DNA from: Siderastrea radians
Taxonomy: Eukaryota > Cnidaria > Anthozoa > Scleractinia > Rhizangiidae
Length of the DNA stretch: 64,000 nucleotides
Direction of reading: 5' to 3'
NCBI GenBank assembly: GCA_964017195.1
Contig: OZ024897.1
Coordinates: 11,069,451 to 11,133,450 of the forward strand
The position numbers and the translations under genes are program-made. Shown piece after piece: positions 13,101 to 25,296 of this stretch; the first letter of the stretch is position 1, and each line of letters begins with the position of its first letter. The notes beneath the pieces were generated by a model that saw only the letters and a program-made list of their open reading frames with translations, was not told the DNA's origin and ran no database searches.

Positions 13101-16100
13101 CTGGCTGATATAGGGACACAAAAATCGCGACCGCCCTGCGTCTAGTATGCTTCGGCAATAAATTGTAAGAGATTCGGGAGCTGAAAACAAAACATATAGA
13201 CATTAGTGTACGGCTTGCCTTTATTGCGGAGGTCCCCTCATACGGCGCAGTCTGCTGTATGCATATGATTACATCGGCTAAGCATAGAGACAGCCTTTAA
13301 AAAATTAACTATCTTGTAAGAGTTGGGGGATGTAACTGGACTAGATGGCAAATATTGCGTTTTCAATTTTCTATAAATTTATCTGTAAATTCTTGCTGCC
13401 GGGGGATTGACAACATATTATAAGAAAAAAAGTTTTTAACCAAAAAAAAAACAAAAACAAAAAGACATAACAACAAAGAGAAACAAAAAACAAACAAACC
13501 ATCCAGGATTCCAATCTATAATTTGTGCGGATTTCAAATATTGTGGAAATTATTTGACATCAGATTCTGTTTTTCGACTTTTTGTATATACAGTCCACCA
13601 GTTTTGCTCTTTGTTTGCGACATTTCTGTGATGGCGAATTTTAGATGAAAACAGGGAAGTCCTATTATCGCATGATTGCACGTTCTCTTGTATTTAGATT
13701 GGCATTGATGGTTGCAGGTGTAAATAAACGATGAGGTCGGAGAAAGAAAGGAAAGGAGAAGAAAGACAAAGAGAGAACGTTCACAGTCTCTCAAAAGGCC
13801 ACCTAACGCTTTACACAGTAGACTAACATTAAACTACATTTTCTTACTAATAGCGTGCCCACAAGGCATTTTGGCTCTCTTGTTTTCCGGGTCATCATCC
13901 CACGTGATCATGTCTGGTGCATCAGATAGCTCCACTGCGTCATCCAGTACTTTCTCAGGGGGAATGTCTGTTCCTCCCTTCAGGCGAAGGACAAGGAACA
14001 CTGTAGACCCATGCTGTAAGCCGTAGTCATTCAGGCGGGGGCGTTTGTCACTTGCGGGGTCCAATTGTTTCCCGGCATAAATAACACGTTGGGCCTCTTC
14101 TGGTATGCCATTCGTTTTGGACAACAAGGCTAGGAATTCCTTCACTGTGGCGTCCTAGACAAATTGAGCATGAAGGCTTTATGATCATTCCTTCGACTGC
14201 CCCTCTCCCTTTCTCCCCTCCAGGAGCCATACAGTCTCATTTGTTACTGTCCCACAAATTCAAACTAGTTTTTGAACTGCCTGGCCAGACCGGGTAGACC
14301 GGGGTCAAAGCCTCGCCTGAAAGCCGAGGTGAGCCCGGCCACAAGCCAGGCTTTGGCCGGGCTGGCCAAGGGATAAAAAACCGGGGAAGCCGTGGTCAGG
14401 CGGCCAGCCCGGGGCCAAAGCCAGGCTTGAAAACCTTGTTGAGCCAGGTCACAGGCCAGACTGGCTGGGCATAAAACACCAAGGCCAGCCTGACCAGTGA
14501 TAAATGTAAGACAACTGTGGCTGCCAAGATCAGCTGAATTAAATTAGTCAGTACTCAGACAAATAAAAGAAACCAGGAAATTAATTACTGGCAGGTTTAA
14601 GTTAGTTGCCAGGCAAATTGCCCAGACATTATTATTAATAAAATTGAATGCCATTTCAAAAATACTATCACAATAACATTTAATAGAATGATTTATTATA
14701 CATTGTTGCACGTCAAACATTGAAAGTTTTTCATTCAGTTGCATTATTTACAACAATTGTATAACAGCATCTTCTTATTAATGGTTATATACAATGTATA
14801 ATACAATAATGATATAATAAATAGAATTTCGTTCAGAAAGGAATAGTGCCCAAGAATCAAAAACTAATAAACTCAAAAAAATTGGTTTGACTTATTTTTT
14901 CTGATATACATGTATTTGCTCTTTTCATTCTTCTAAAACAAGAAGTTAAGTTTTAATTTCTAGGCAGCTATGAAAAGTGTCTTTGAATGTTTTGAATGTT
15001 TTTCCCCATGCGACTAAACATATAAAGGCAAACATGGAGAGCATTAGAATTTAGACACAAACACCCCATACATTTAAATTCCATTCAGTTAAAAAACAAG
15101 GTTTTACATTGTCTAGCAAACCAATGCAATCAGTAATCGGTTCAACTGACTAAAACATCCAGGAAATTGCAATATTGGTAGATTACAATCTATATAAGCT
15201 ACTGCACAAAGAACTGCTGACACCATAGACTTGTATGTATAATTATGTGTTATGGAAATACAGAGCCATAAGCTTTTAAGCTTGCATTGAAAGACTTGGT
15301 CACTATTTTAAATGTCTTAAATCTACATTTAAACCTTGTGTTCTGTAATTATGAGTCAAATGCAAAAGAAAGTGGTATCAACAGAATTTAGTGCCATGTT
15401 TAAGCAACTTAGCTTATTAAGAACCAGCATTAGTGACTTGATATCGCTCTGCTGTTTGAGTGTCAGTCTCCGCTGAAGTCTCAGCTGAAGTCATTGAACA
15501 AAGTGTTGAATACAGTCAATATCTACAACAAAACATAAATGAATGGTCAAAACCAGCTTATAGATCTGAATGATGCTGCATTTAACACATGCTTAAAGAG
15601 CAATATTCTTTTAAGGTATAATTACTACTCTAACAGTCCACAAGCTGTAAGCTCAAGTTTCATTTACTCCAGACATTTCACAATTTAGGAGATCCTTTGA
15701 GCATTTAAACAAGGACTCAAATCCTCTGTCATTCTTAGTTACTTTCAAAAAATGTGCACAAGCCTGGTAGAAAAAAGTATCCAGATTTAAGCTCAAGCTT
15801 TAATAAAGGACGTCTGTCTGCCTGCTTCAGATCCTCAAACATTTGCAAACATTTAATGCATGGTTCAATTCTACCTGTTACCATCTCCCCCCCGGGCATA
15901 CCCCTGGGGGTTTGCAGTTTTTTGCTCACTTGGAGGTCTATTCCCCACCCCCGGGCACGCAGAAAGAGACAATTCCCCACCCCCGGGACTCCTCATCGAC
16001 CACAAATACGTTGTTTTGCGAACAAAATATAGATGACGATATTGATTTCCGTACAATAGCAAAACCAGACATTTTGACAAGAATTTAAACGCTTTTCTAG

Positions 16101-19100
16101 AGTTTATTGAATAAAGGATTCTACACGTATAATAATAAAATAAAAACATGAACACGATATTTGCAAAAGAAAACTGAAGAAAAAACTCTAACCGTACTGG
16201 CGTAACGGCAGACCAGTAAAGAGATGGTCTTCGCCATGTGTGTTATTCTAAATACAGCACATAAGAGGCCCGCGAACAAATTGATGGCAGCATTTAATGG
16301 AGCTTTTCTTAGCTTGTTTTATAAAAACACTGGACTGAGATCTCTGTTTAATATAAAGCCATGCATCCGTTTTTATATAGAGTCTATTTAAGTCGTCTTA
16401 TTATGTATATATAAATACGCTGAAGAAATATTTCTTTGTTTGTGACGAACGCCACCATTTGAATACGCATCAAACGCACATTCGTTTAACGAGCTGTAAT
16501 TAACGTACTATCGAATACAGATTTTAATTTTGAGAGAGTATTCTTCTCTATTTACAAATTCTAGAGATTTTCCCTGGAAATAGGCAGTCTTCTCCACATG
16601 GTCCGGCGCCATTGTGTCAACCGAGAAGTTTATATTTTCGATTTACCCCGCCCCCCTACCCCCGGGACAAGACCGCTTCAAACAATTCCCCACCCCCGGG
16701 CCTGAAGGGCTGGACTTGTCCCCGGGGTTGCCCGGGGGGGGAATTGAACCATGCATAAGCTGCTTAACTCAGAAGCACATGGTCGATCTTTACTTAAAAT
16801 AATCATTAAGACGATTTCCGCTCAACGTTCGAGCAGTAAGTGCAAAAATTAAGTTACCAAAAAAATACTTGCAGCACTGTCACATTTTGAGAACAGATAA
16901 GAAGAACTTATCGTTACTTTTGGTCCCAAGCTGACCCCGCGAGAGAAAATTGGATTTGAAGTTATCAATATTTCAATTAAAAGACGCTTCATGTCAGTTC
17001 AAAACAAAATGGCGCCCGTTTTTAGCATACTTTTACGAGATTTGAAATTAATTTTCTTGAGAATGCTTGAGAATTTCATCGCGGGGTCACTTGGGCAAGT
17101 GAACTAGAGTGAGATGTTTCAAATAGCATTTAAAATGTTACTGTGCTATGAGTAGTTTTTTGGTAAATATTTTTTGCACTTATTGCTCGAACGTTGAGCG
17201 GAATCCGTCTTAATTTTGAATCCAATCTTTCAAAATTATCATTTGCCTTCAACTTACCTCAGCCTAAGGGTAGCTGATCCACCTTCTGCCGCTCTGATTC
17301 TTCATTTCAAGCTCAAAAGAGGCAAACATTTCAAGCCACGAACTGAACACAAAAAATTGCGCCGAAACCGAACAAAAACGGTCACTATCTGAGCCCGCAG
17401 TGATCTAGCTGCTGACCGAAACAACCCAATTTGTTTCCAGGCTCCTCAGAAATGTGTTGTGAATTTCAAGATGGCGGTTGCTCTAATAGTCTCCTACGCA
17501 GCCGTTTTTGGTGGCGTCACGTTGTCAACAAATTCCACTTTCTTTCCGATTTTAAAGCTAACATAATCCAAGAAAAGGATCAAAAATCATTTTTTGACTT
17601 ATACAGTGGCTCTAAAGAAATTGACTTCTCGGAGAAGTTTGCTCAATCTGGTTAAAGCTGTGTTTGATAGCTGTTTATACCTCAAGATGAATGTGTGACT
17701 AGACACAATATTTTTAATAGCACTTTTGGTGTAGGAATTTCAAGTTTACTACACATTCAAGGCGATTAAAAATTTCTCAGTTCCAGATCTTTTAAGGTGA
17801 AGTCTTCTAATATATGAGTGGCTGAAGAACCAGTTTTAATTGTAACTTCAGAGACATTTAAAATGCTGAAAATAAAACATCTAGTAGTGACCTCTAGTAG
17901 AGTTCTTTGATATCTCGATATTATGACAGGATTAGCAAAAACAACCTATAACTTTCACTCCATGAGAAAAATGCTAGGCTTCTCACGACTACTTTTCAAT
18001 GCTAGAAAATCCAAGAAAGCCTGGCTAACATCTTAGTGGCCAGGAAAGCCGAGTTTTTATTTTTTGTTTTTTGGCCAAGGTTGCGGAGAAAGCCTGGCCT
18101 TGGAACTAACATGGCCGAGAAAGCCGGACTTTTGTGGCCAAGGTTGCCAAGAAAACTTGGCCGTGGCTAGGCTTGCCAGGCTTTACCAGGCCGCATTTTC
18201 CTGGTAAGCTTGGCCAAAAACCCGGAAAGCCCGGCCTGGCCAGGCTTTGCCAGGCTGGCCGGGTTTTTGACCGGGCTCCTGATGCAAGGGTGAAGAGGCT
18301 AAACCCATGTGGTTGTACCCACAGTTTGTGCTTGCAATTGTGACTCTTGAACGAGCTCCGTCACGAATAAAGCATCTTGAACAAATTGGGCCAATCTTTT
18401 CAAGTTGTTTAGTTTTGGTTTATTATTACTTCTTGAGTGTTTTTCTACTTCAGGAAACTATTATTTTGAGGTTTCCTTCATGTGAAAATAATTTTGTAAG
18501 ATCAGAAAAATGGATGAAAATACTGTTTCATAGCTCCTTTGAGTGCACTGTTCCTGGCACTAGGTCCTATGACCGAGTAAAATGAATAAAAAGAAAGGAT
18601 GGATGGATGGATAAATGGATGGATGGATAATTGGATGGATAGATGAATTAATGAGTGGACTGCTCAATGGATGGGCTGGCAAATCAAGATGAAAAAATCA
18701 ATAGTTTAGTGAACAAATGTCCCGTTCAATGAATAACAAACAAACTAACTAACTAACTAACTAAAGGAAGAAATGACTCAAACACATAGGCCGATCTTTG
18801 TTTACGGCAGCAATCTTTGATCATCGCGTATCATAAATTATCACAAATTTTATAGTTAGCTTGGTAAGCGAAAAACACGAAAAATTGAAAGAGACTGGCA
18901 CATTTAGTAAAAAGAGCAAATATGAGAGGAGACTGTTGAAGATTGAAGGAGTTGTTCTTTTTTAAAAAACGGCAAATTTACAGACGTTTGTATGGCCATA
19001 CAAACATCTGTAAATATTGTAAGTTTAGAAGGCATAATTTGAAACCGGTTTCAATCCTTTTTTTTTTTTCATATGCTCTTTCTAGTTATAATCTTTGTTC

Positions 19101-19752
19101 GTTTATCGGATGAATTTCAATTTTCAAGATGTAAACAATGACGTCAGCAAAGATCCGCCTATATAGATAGGTGAATGAACATTGAACAAATAAATAAATA
19201 AATAAATAAATGCCTACCTTACAGCCTCACGAACTACATTTCCATCGATTTATGAAATTTTTAAGTACTCACGAAATTAGGGAAAATAAAATATTTTTAA
19301 GTATGCCCTGAATAGAAAATAATCATGTGACTAGTAATGATATTTAAGCTCTCCGTCGCATAGGTTTCTACAGGTCAAACAAATAAGGGGGCTATTTTCT
19401 AACGAAATTGTGTGCTGCGTCGGTGGGGAAGTGAGTTGATAAGTTAAACTGGCCATGCACCGTAGAGAAATTGAAAGCTGACGTTTTGAGCGTCAGCCCT
19501 TCGTTATAGCGAATCCATCCAGATTTTTGAGTTTCTATAAATCAGTTTTGTTGTAGTGTGTCAGGTGCTAAGTGGCAGGTTTTGACTACAGCGATCCCAT
19601 TAATGACCAACGATAGACTGATTGACCATCTTGCCGTTGCAAGTGTTACCAGTTGCAGTTAAACGGATATTAGAGCTTACCTTGTGAATGTCGATAGCTG
19701 TTGTCCCACCTTGCAAACCTTTCACAAATATCTGAATTATTCCTGGTGCCAT
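10135..19752 (-). CDS. UBL-RBR (RING-in-between-RING) E3 ubiquitin ligase, 4 exons, 346 aa
   Basis: RBR ligases take ubiquitin from an E2 onto a RING2 cysteine and then transfer it to substrate. The exons are 19681-19752, 13848-14154, 12803-13180 and 10135-10418, all with GT/AG borders and phases 0, 1, 1; the total of 1041 nt gives 346 aa plus TAG. Residues 6-85 are a ubiquitin-like domain (IQIFVKGL start, [14 protein letters not shown] end). RING1 is poor: after MPCGHAI (Cys122, His124) it lacks a clear leading Cys-x-x-Cys. The IBR starts at ECPSC (about 202-205), with CPVC and FEFCWHC. RING2 runs from [11 protein letters not shown], with [10 protein letters not shown] placing the likely catalytic Cys at 300, then CGKEFCFIC. 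The UBL-plus-RBR order recalls parkin, but the RING0 domain and parkin-like length are absent. The start is the ATG at 19752. A near-identical last exon lies at 63267-63547. Domain assignment is strong; substrate is unknown. Confidence 0.85.
10539..11690. mobile_element. Foldback element with TTA target duplication, hosting a nested element
   Basis: The ends TGCACCAGTCATTTGAAACC and the complement at 11671-11690 are flanked by TTA (10536-10538 and 11691-11693). G/C runs lie just inside both ends. The middle is interrupted by the second inverted-repeat element at 11120-11421. It lies in intron 3 of the UBL-RBR gene. Confidence 0.72.
11120..11421. mobile_element. Nested hAT-like foldback element
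   Basis: The ends are CCCGGGGG and CCCCCGGG, followed inward by an inverted copy of GACTCCCATATGAAAGTGAC and GGGGATGC. Sequence TATCGCT flanks both sides (11113-11119 and 11422-11428), a 7-8 bp duplication suggestive of hAT. No transposase is present. Confidence 0.62.
12180..12440. repeat. TATGTTATGTCATG-type simple repeat
   Basis: A low-complexity stretch of variants of ATGTTATGT and ATGTCATGT, including an (ATT)n run at 12268-12288. The open frame through it is an artefact of composition. Confidence 0.6.
14270..14490. repeat. GC-rich GGCCAGGC repeat cluster, left
   Basis: Multiple overlapping GCCAGGC, GGCCGGG and CCAGCC motifs. A similar cluster in inverse sense lies at 17990-18280. They may be ends of one larger repeat, but I could not define termini. 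Confidence 0.4.
15857..16755. mobile_element. Foldback element with TAA target duplication
   Basis: The ends TGCATGGTTCAATTC and GAATTGAACCATGCA are flanked by TAA (15854-15856 and 16756-16758). Just inside are C-runs and CCCCGGG motifs, as in the elements at 3383 and 10539, and a repeated TTCCCCACCCCCGGG motif. The arms are long relative to the AT-rich middle. Confidence 0.72.
16810..17209. mobile_element. 400-bp TTAA-flanked foldback element
   Basis: The left end GACGATTTCCGCTCAACGTT and the complement of the right end (GACGGATTCCGCTCAACGTT) pair for about 60 bp with a few mismatches. TTAA flanks both sides (16806-16809 and 17210-17213). Its ends are unlike those of the element at 45700-52067, so it is a different TTAA family. 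Confidence 0.72.
17990..18280. repeat. GC-rich GGCCAGGC repeat cluster, right
   Basis: Repeated AGGCTTGCCAGGC, GCCTGGCC and GGCCGGGTTTTTGACCGGGC motifs, reverse in sense to 14270-14490. Both lie in intron 1 of the UBL-RBR gene. Confidence 0.4.
18598..18650. repeat. (GGAT)n microsatellite
   Basis: Tandem GGAT units with a few substitutions run through GATGGATGGATGGATAAATG and on to about 18650. Confidence 0.8.
19681..19752 (-). CDS. Exon 1 of the UBL-RBR ligase (first 24 residues of UBL)
   Basis: This 72-nt exon starts with ATG and reads [20 protein letters not shown] and then DIHK before a GTAAGC donor. It supplies the first two beta strands of the ubiquitin-like fold, which are missing from the next exon at 13848-14154 (which starts DATVKEF). 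Both borders are phase 0, so the join is exact. The 5.5-kb intron between them contains three foldback elements or repeats. Confidence 0.82.
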
Positions 19753-22700
19753 CGATCCAAGTAGCTTCAAATACAAAAACTACTAAACTCGGAAAAGCAG
19801 AGCAGGAACCAAATGCTTGTCTTTCGAAGCTCACAGAAAGTTCTAACAATGGACCGATCGAGGACTGCACTGGTCCGTAATAAACTTGGACATGGGCTAG
19901 TTATATTGACCGCCGCAATTATGTAGTGACGTCATATGACGGGAAAATTCCCAAATTCTGTTTCGCTTTTGAACTTGGATCACGCGTGTTCTGAAAAGTA
20001 ACACAGAAACTTTTGAAGAACTGATCTCGCAACTTCCGTGGGAAATCAAAACCAGGCCCTACATTTATCGTTTAAAATATCGATGATTATTTAATTTTAA
20101 CAGATGGTCAATTCATGACAGTGTATGACAAAAGCGACAGTCTTAGCTAGGGGATTCCCCTGCAAAACCGAAAATCACTCTTGTTGTGCAAATGCTCTTG
20201 TTATTTTCAAGGTGATAATTTCTTATATCGGGAACAAGAAGCTGACACTTCCGAATGCTTCTCATAAAAAAAATAATTAAGTGAGATCAGCAGAAAAGTA
20301 CAGACGTTCACGATAAGAAGAAAGTCAGTTATGCATGACGTCATTTTTCTTACGGGCCGTGGAGTATCCGGAATTAGTGACTCAAACAAAGAAAGCGATT
20401 TTCCCAAAATACTAATACAACAGGGGAACAAAAACAGCAAGGCCGCAAGACGACATTGCGTTGGCTCAACAACAAAGTATCATAACATCAACTTAACGTT
20501 TTTTAACGGGACTTTAAACTTCATTCAATATATTGAACTAGCCCGTTTCTGATCAGATGTTTGCAAAATTTTGAAAGCCATGCCGGAGCGGATTATTTTA
20601 GTTAAATGATTTTACTTTGCTTTGTTTTGTTTTCCGTCAAATTCTGGCAATTGATTGGGGGTCATTCGATGAGCCCTGTGTCAATCCAAATTTAACTCTA
20701 CTGAATCAAACGAGTTAAACGCCATTGTTGAAAGGACACGTTTGTTATATGGTTGTGTATACTGCTTGTATTTTCGCACCGCGGTACAATAAAATTCTTT
20801 TCGTCTTCTAGGCTAAATTCACTTTTTCGAAAATTTATAAATGCAGTTGAAGAAACATTTATCAACAGCATTTCATTACATGTATGCTTGCGTGATCCGA
20901 GCGTCCCACACGTCAGCGGGAATTTCCCTTAGGGTTTTTCCCAGAAAACATATCATGCAGCATTGCGTTTATGACTAATATTTGTTTGAAAAAGCAAAGT
21001 CTGTTCGATCTGGATTTCGTTGTTGCATCCACAATGAGCTTACGAAGAGACTTCATTTCCAGGTGAGGAAATTCACTTTTCTAACATATGCTTTCGTGGT
21101 GATAACAATTTATAACGGATTATAGAATGAGAATAATATTAATCGTATTTTTTTGAAACGAAGTCAATGCGAAAATAAAAATTTCAGAGTCGAATAACAA
21201 ACATCTTATTACCAATATATATGCAAAATTGATGGAGTCACCATAGAACAGTGGGAAAGCTTCAAGTGCGTTGGATTTCGATTCAAAAGCCATGTGATCC
21301 ATCATCCCCTTCCCACCCAAGTGGAGGTAAGCCTTGAGTATTGCTTAGGAAGGAGGATCAAGAGCCAACGGTGCTCTTTTTTGTCACTCAGTCAAGAAAT
21401 TCTTAGCTTGTCATTAACAACAAACAACCATAGGCAATGATTCGTAGTCATCAAACGTCAGTTGACAAGGGTGAGGGGTGGGAAGGGGACGAAGGGACCC
21501 CCGCACCCAATTTGCCCAGAAGTCATTAGTTATCTTGTGCTTTGAGTCCGCGAGCTTCTTGGTCATCTGGAGGTTGCAAAGTAGTGGATTTTTTTGCGCG
21601 GTTCTGGTTCTTAGTGCGTATTCTTTTCATTGTTACGGTAAACAGCCAACAAAAAAATCATATTCTTTTCACCACGTCAGGGTCCTGGGGACTCTGTTAC
21701 AAGATTATTTGAGACTGCGAAAGAGTAGTACCGGTAGTTCCGTTATTAATGGTCGCCACGCAACGCTCCTCCCCCACTACTAGAGGAGTGGTGGCCGAGT
21801 TTGCTTTTTGCCAAGTTTCTGTGTATAAATTTCAACTGTGAGTGAAGGCTTAAAGGAAACAAAAACCAGAAACACTGTAGCTAATTTTCTTTTAATGACT
21901 ACAAAAACATTTATTTGACCTTTAATAACAACGCTGTTAACACACTGAACTAAAACAAGTGGACTTGGGTAGAAAGGGACAGCTACCAGTAAGCTTATAT
22001 TTGCTAGGTTTTACACGACAGTGACGTACAGGAGGTTGCGACAGCTTTCAAGTTGTTTTGCAGTATCCTTGTTTGCAACATTGTCGTTACATTTGACATT
22101 TTGTTATGTACAACATGTAATCTTGTTACATTTTTCTAAAATCGTTTAAGGGTCAGTCCCAGGTTGAGAAAAAAAGGTGTTAAAACCCTGAGGTTTGCAT
22201 TTTAAGAGACAAGTCAAATCTTTATGGCATTGTCCTCTACCTGTTGTTATAGTGAAAGCCAGTTTTGAGAAAAATTACGGTTTTTTTCGAAAGACGAAGT
22301 TAGAAACTAAGTACGTTTTACATAGGCTTACAAACAAGTTAAAATTGGCTTTTTAGTAGACTGCCAGCAGTCCCTTTCTGGATAGTTGATAGGTTGCGCG
22401 AGATAGCCGAGAGCGCAAGCTATCAACAGTGCGGCGAGATTGGAGCGAGGAGAAAAAAGGGGGAAGAGACTGAGGGAGAGGCTGGAGGGAGGTTAAAATG
22501 TTGTTAACGACTTTTCCGTGAACGTTTTTGAAGCTAATTTACAAATAGTTCGTTCAAAGATTCGAAAACCGTACGGTGAATGGTTATCTTTTCCAAAAGG
22601 AAAATGTCTTTTTGTTAGCGATAACAAACGGTTTGGTATCGGCAATTCAGTTTTTCCCCCTTGCCAGAGAATATCATCGACCGAACAAAACAGTTTTCCA

Positions 22701-22842
22701 TAGAAAATTGTTTTCCACTATTTAAACAGCCGTGGGTAGAAACGCTAAATCGGTCCGTTAGTTATCCACTACTATTAGTTGTCGATATGACAACTAATAA
22801 CCGAAAACAATTTCTCTCGTCTGTGGAGGTGAAGTTTGTCTC
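19753..22842. other. Intergenic region between UBL-RBR ligase and polyamine oxidase
   Basis: This contains the upstream region of the ligase and the 3' flank of the oxidase, both on the minus strand. I recognise no exon, RNA gene or terminal repeat here. A promoter for the ligase must lie near 19753-20100, but I see no clear core element. Confidence 0.45.
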
Positions 22843-24163
22843 CTATGCAATAAAACAACTAAGAGAGATAAATCCAGCAAGCAGACTAACGGGAAACAAA
22901 CCCATCCGCGACGATTTGCTCTTCAACTTGCATTCCTGTGTTTTTATGATCACTGGTATGCCTGTGGAAGGCTGGTATGACTCACATTTCTCCCCCTTGA
23001 TGCATCCAGCGATCTCCTCGGCTCTCTCGAGTCCACTGAAGTACGCTCCCTGAAGATAGCCATACCAGTCTGCATGGGTTGCCTCACCAGCAAAAAACAA
23101 ATTCTTCAGGCGACCGGCCATGTTAGCCCAAACTGTCGAATCTGTTCCGACCACCGGGTCTGCCCACGATCCCTGTGTGTATGGGTTCCGCGACCATTTG
23201 CTCACCACAATTTCTGTGAAGGATAGAGGAAAAAGTTATTAAAATCCGTCCGTCCGTCCGTCAGTCAGTCAGTCAGTTAGTCAGACAGTAAGACAGTCAA
23301 TGAACATTTATGCCTTACCAAGACACAGTTCACCGTAATTACGTGTTATCAAACGATTACCTGTGGCATTGGTTATGTTGGATCCATACATGTTTCTCAG
23401 AACTTGCATCACTTGTTCCATCGTTTTGGAATCATCCTGCCATTCTACCTTTAGTGCTTGATCTCCTGTTACTCCTGCAAATAGAGCAGTTGATCCAGGA
23501 AAAAACCCAGCTCGATCAAGGTCGAAAAAGGCTGGATAGTTCTGGGTTGGGGTTGGTACTGAAACGTGTAAGATCCATTCATTGTCATCCCAGAAATCGC
23601 TCGGAAACTTAAGGAAAATCTTTGTAAAGTGGATTGGTCTCAGACGATAAATGGCTTCTTTCTTCCAATCTGGCAAGGGTGGGTCAAACTGCACCGAACC
23701 ACTGTACAGCACCCCAGCGCTGAAAGTGCACAGGGCGTAGTCTGCGGTGAACGTTTCTCCCCCAGCTGTGGTGACTTCAACACCGTCCTTATCGTACTTG
23801 ATCTTCGTCACCGTTTTGTTGATTAGTATCTTGTCTTCAAAGCTTGAATAGAAGTCACTAAAAAGAGTCCAGATGCCTCTTTGGTCTGTAATAAACAGGT
23901 CTTCCCCTGGGCCCCCCATGTTGTTCAACGATGTTAAGTATTCGCTCTCTCCATACTCAAAATCGATGTCATACCAAGAGAGAACCTTTTTCAGAGGGGT
24001 GTCGGACCTCCAGCCGAGAATGTCTAGTCCAGTGGATACAGGCATATCTCTGGGTGGGATGTCCTCTTCACCTCTTTCCTCCCCCATCTCAAACAGCTTT
24101 TCAGCGGTCTTCTTCCATTCTTTAAAGACTTTCATGTCTGTTATGTCCACTCCGGCATCGTTT
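22843..24163 (-). CDS. Flavin polyamine oxidase, exons 2 and 3 (catalytic and C-terminal parts)
   Basis: These exons (23361-24163 and 22843-23213) continue the N-terminal exon at 52509-52849; the joined frame is 1515 nt, giving 504 aa, close to the roughly 500 aa of plant-type secreted polyamine oxidases. Exon 2 enters with phase 2 (AG|A) and leaves with phase 1. The substrate-domain signature LGWRSDTPLKKVLSWYDIDF resembles the family's GGWRPKTPLE region. Exon 3 carries the second FAD-binding stretch NLFFAGEATHADWYGYLQGA (about 419-438) with the GEATH core. The protein ends in a hydrophobic tail of about 20 residues (about 485-504) after a basic KLKSKSSR stretch, which looks like a membrane or GPI-anchor signal. 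It should oxidise spermine, spermidine or acetylated polyamines outside the cell or in the secretory route; specificity cannot be read from sequence. Confidence 0.88.
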
Positions 24164-24867
24164 CTAAGAAGAATAAGAAAACAGTAAGTAAGGTTGACTG
24201 CGCGCCTTAATGCAGAAGGATATCTTTTTACGCACATGGCCGCCTCCTTCTTCTTCACCTTTGGATTTTTTGGTGACTGCTCAACAGTTTCTGCTTTCCT
24301 GTGGCCTCCCAAACTTGGCAGAGTTTTTCCTGATCTGAGAAGTTTACCAGACATGCAGCGACAAGTCAGGCTGTTCAGTTGAGATACGAAAGATTTCGCT
24401 CGTCACGGAGCTGAACTTGACACTTCCTCACTACACGATGCCCAGCCACGTGTCACGTGTTAATAATAACAACAGTTAACATTACTTAGAACACTACTAT
24501 CACTCTACTTACGACACTACTTACACCCACACTCTAGCTTCATTTACTACTTACTTTCTTTACATTTTTCATTTATCAAAAAAAGAGAGAGAAAACACAC
24601 AGACCACTAAGAAATTCAGGCAGAGTTTTTGGATCTGGGATTGTCATATTAATCCCTAGCATTTTTTTTAATACATCAAAACTAATTAATATATAAATTT
24701 AGCCAAGCCTAAAAGCGGAGCCCCCCTTTTTGTTTTGTCTGTTTTTTTTTTGTTTTTGTTTTTTGTTTTGTTTTGTTTTTGCTGGCAGTTATTAATTTGT
24801 GCAAATACTCTCATTCAAGTCGTTAAATTAAAGAAAAACAAAAAAACAAAGAAAAAAAAGAAAAAAA

Positions 24868-24946
24868 TTCTGCTTTCGCTGAGTGTCGAACCCGGCTCGT
24901 CGGCGTGAGATGCCGGTGACTAGTCCACTAGGCCATGGGCGTTTAA
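24868..24946 (-). repeat. tRNA-Glu-like sequence (SINE head or pseudo-tRNA)
   Basis: The minus strand reads CCCATGGCCTAGTGGACTAG, then an anticodon-like arm CCGGCATCTCACGCCG (CTC in the loop), then CCGGGTTCGACACTC. This is close to tRNA-Glu, but the T arm (CACTC for the expected CTCCCGG) does not pair, so it is not a functional tRNA. Confidence 0.6.
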
Positions 24947-25296
24947 CGTTAAGTTAAAAGTTAATTTTAATACTTATTTCTTTCTTCGTGACAAGCTGCC
25001 TATCAGCATGAAAATGCTGGTGTTTTTCCTGGAAAAATGTGTTCGAAACGCCGTAAAAACCATGGTTGTGGACAGAAAAAACCAAAAAGCACTAGCTCTG
25101 CTATATTTGGCGTCGAAACCGCTGCGAAAAGCTGCGAACTCAAGCGGTGTGCCGACCGAGTTTGAACAGAACCGACGAGGCAAATTTGAACTTTTTGCCT
25201 GAACTTTATCGCCTAATTTCTTTCGCCTAAATTGAACTTTTCCCCTTCCACCAAAAAGACAACTGAGTGTTCTTTTGAACTTTTTTTTTCCACTAA

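Noticed and set aside
17471..17566. First exon of a secreted protein ([18 protein letters not shown])
   Set aside because: The frame stops after 31 codons, no convincing donor precedes the stop, and no family match is evident.
24868..24946. A functional tRNA-Glu gene on the minus strand
   Set aside because: A box and anticodon arm look right, but the T arm does not pair and the acceptor stem does not close; it fits a SINE head or pseudogene.
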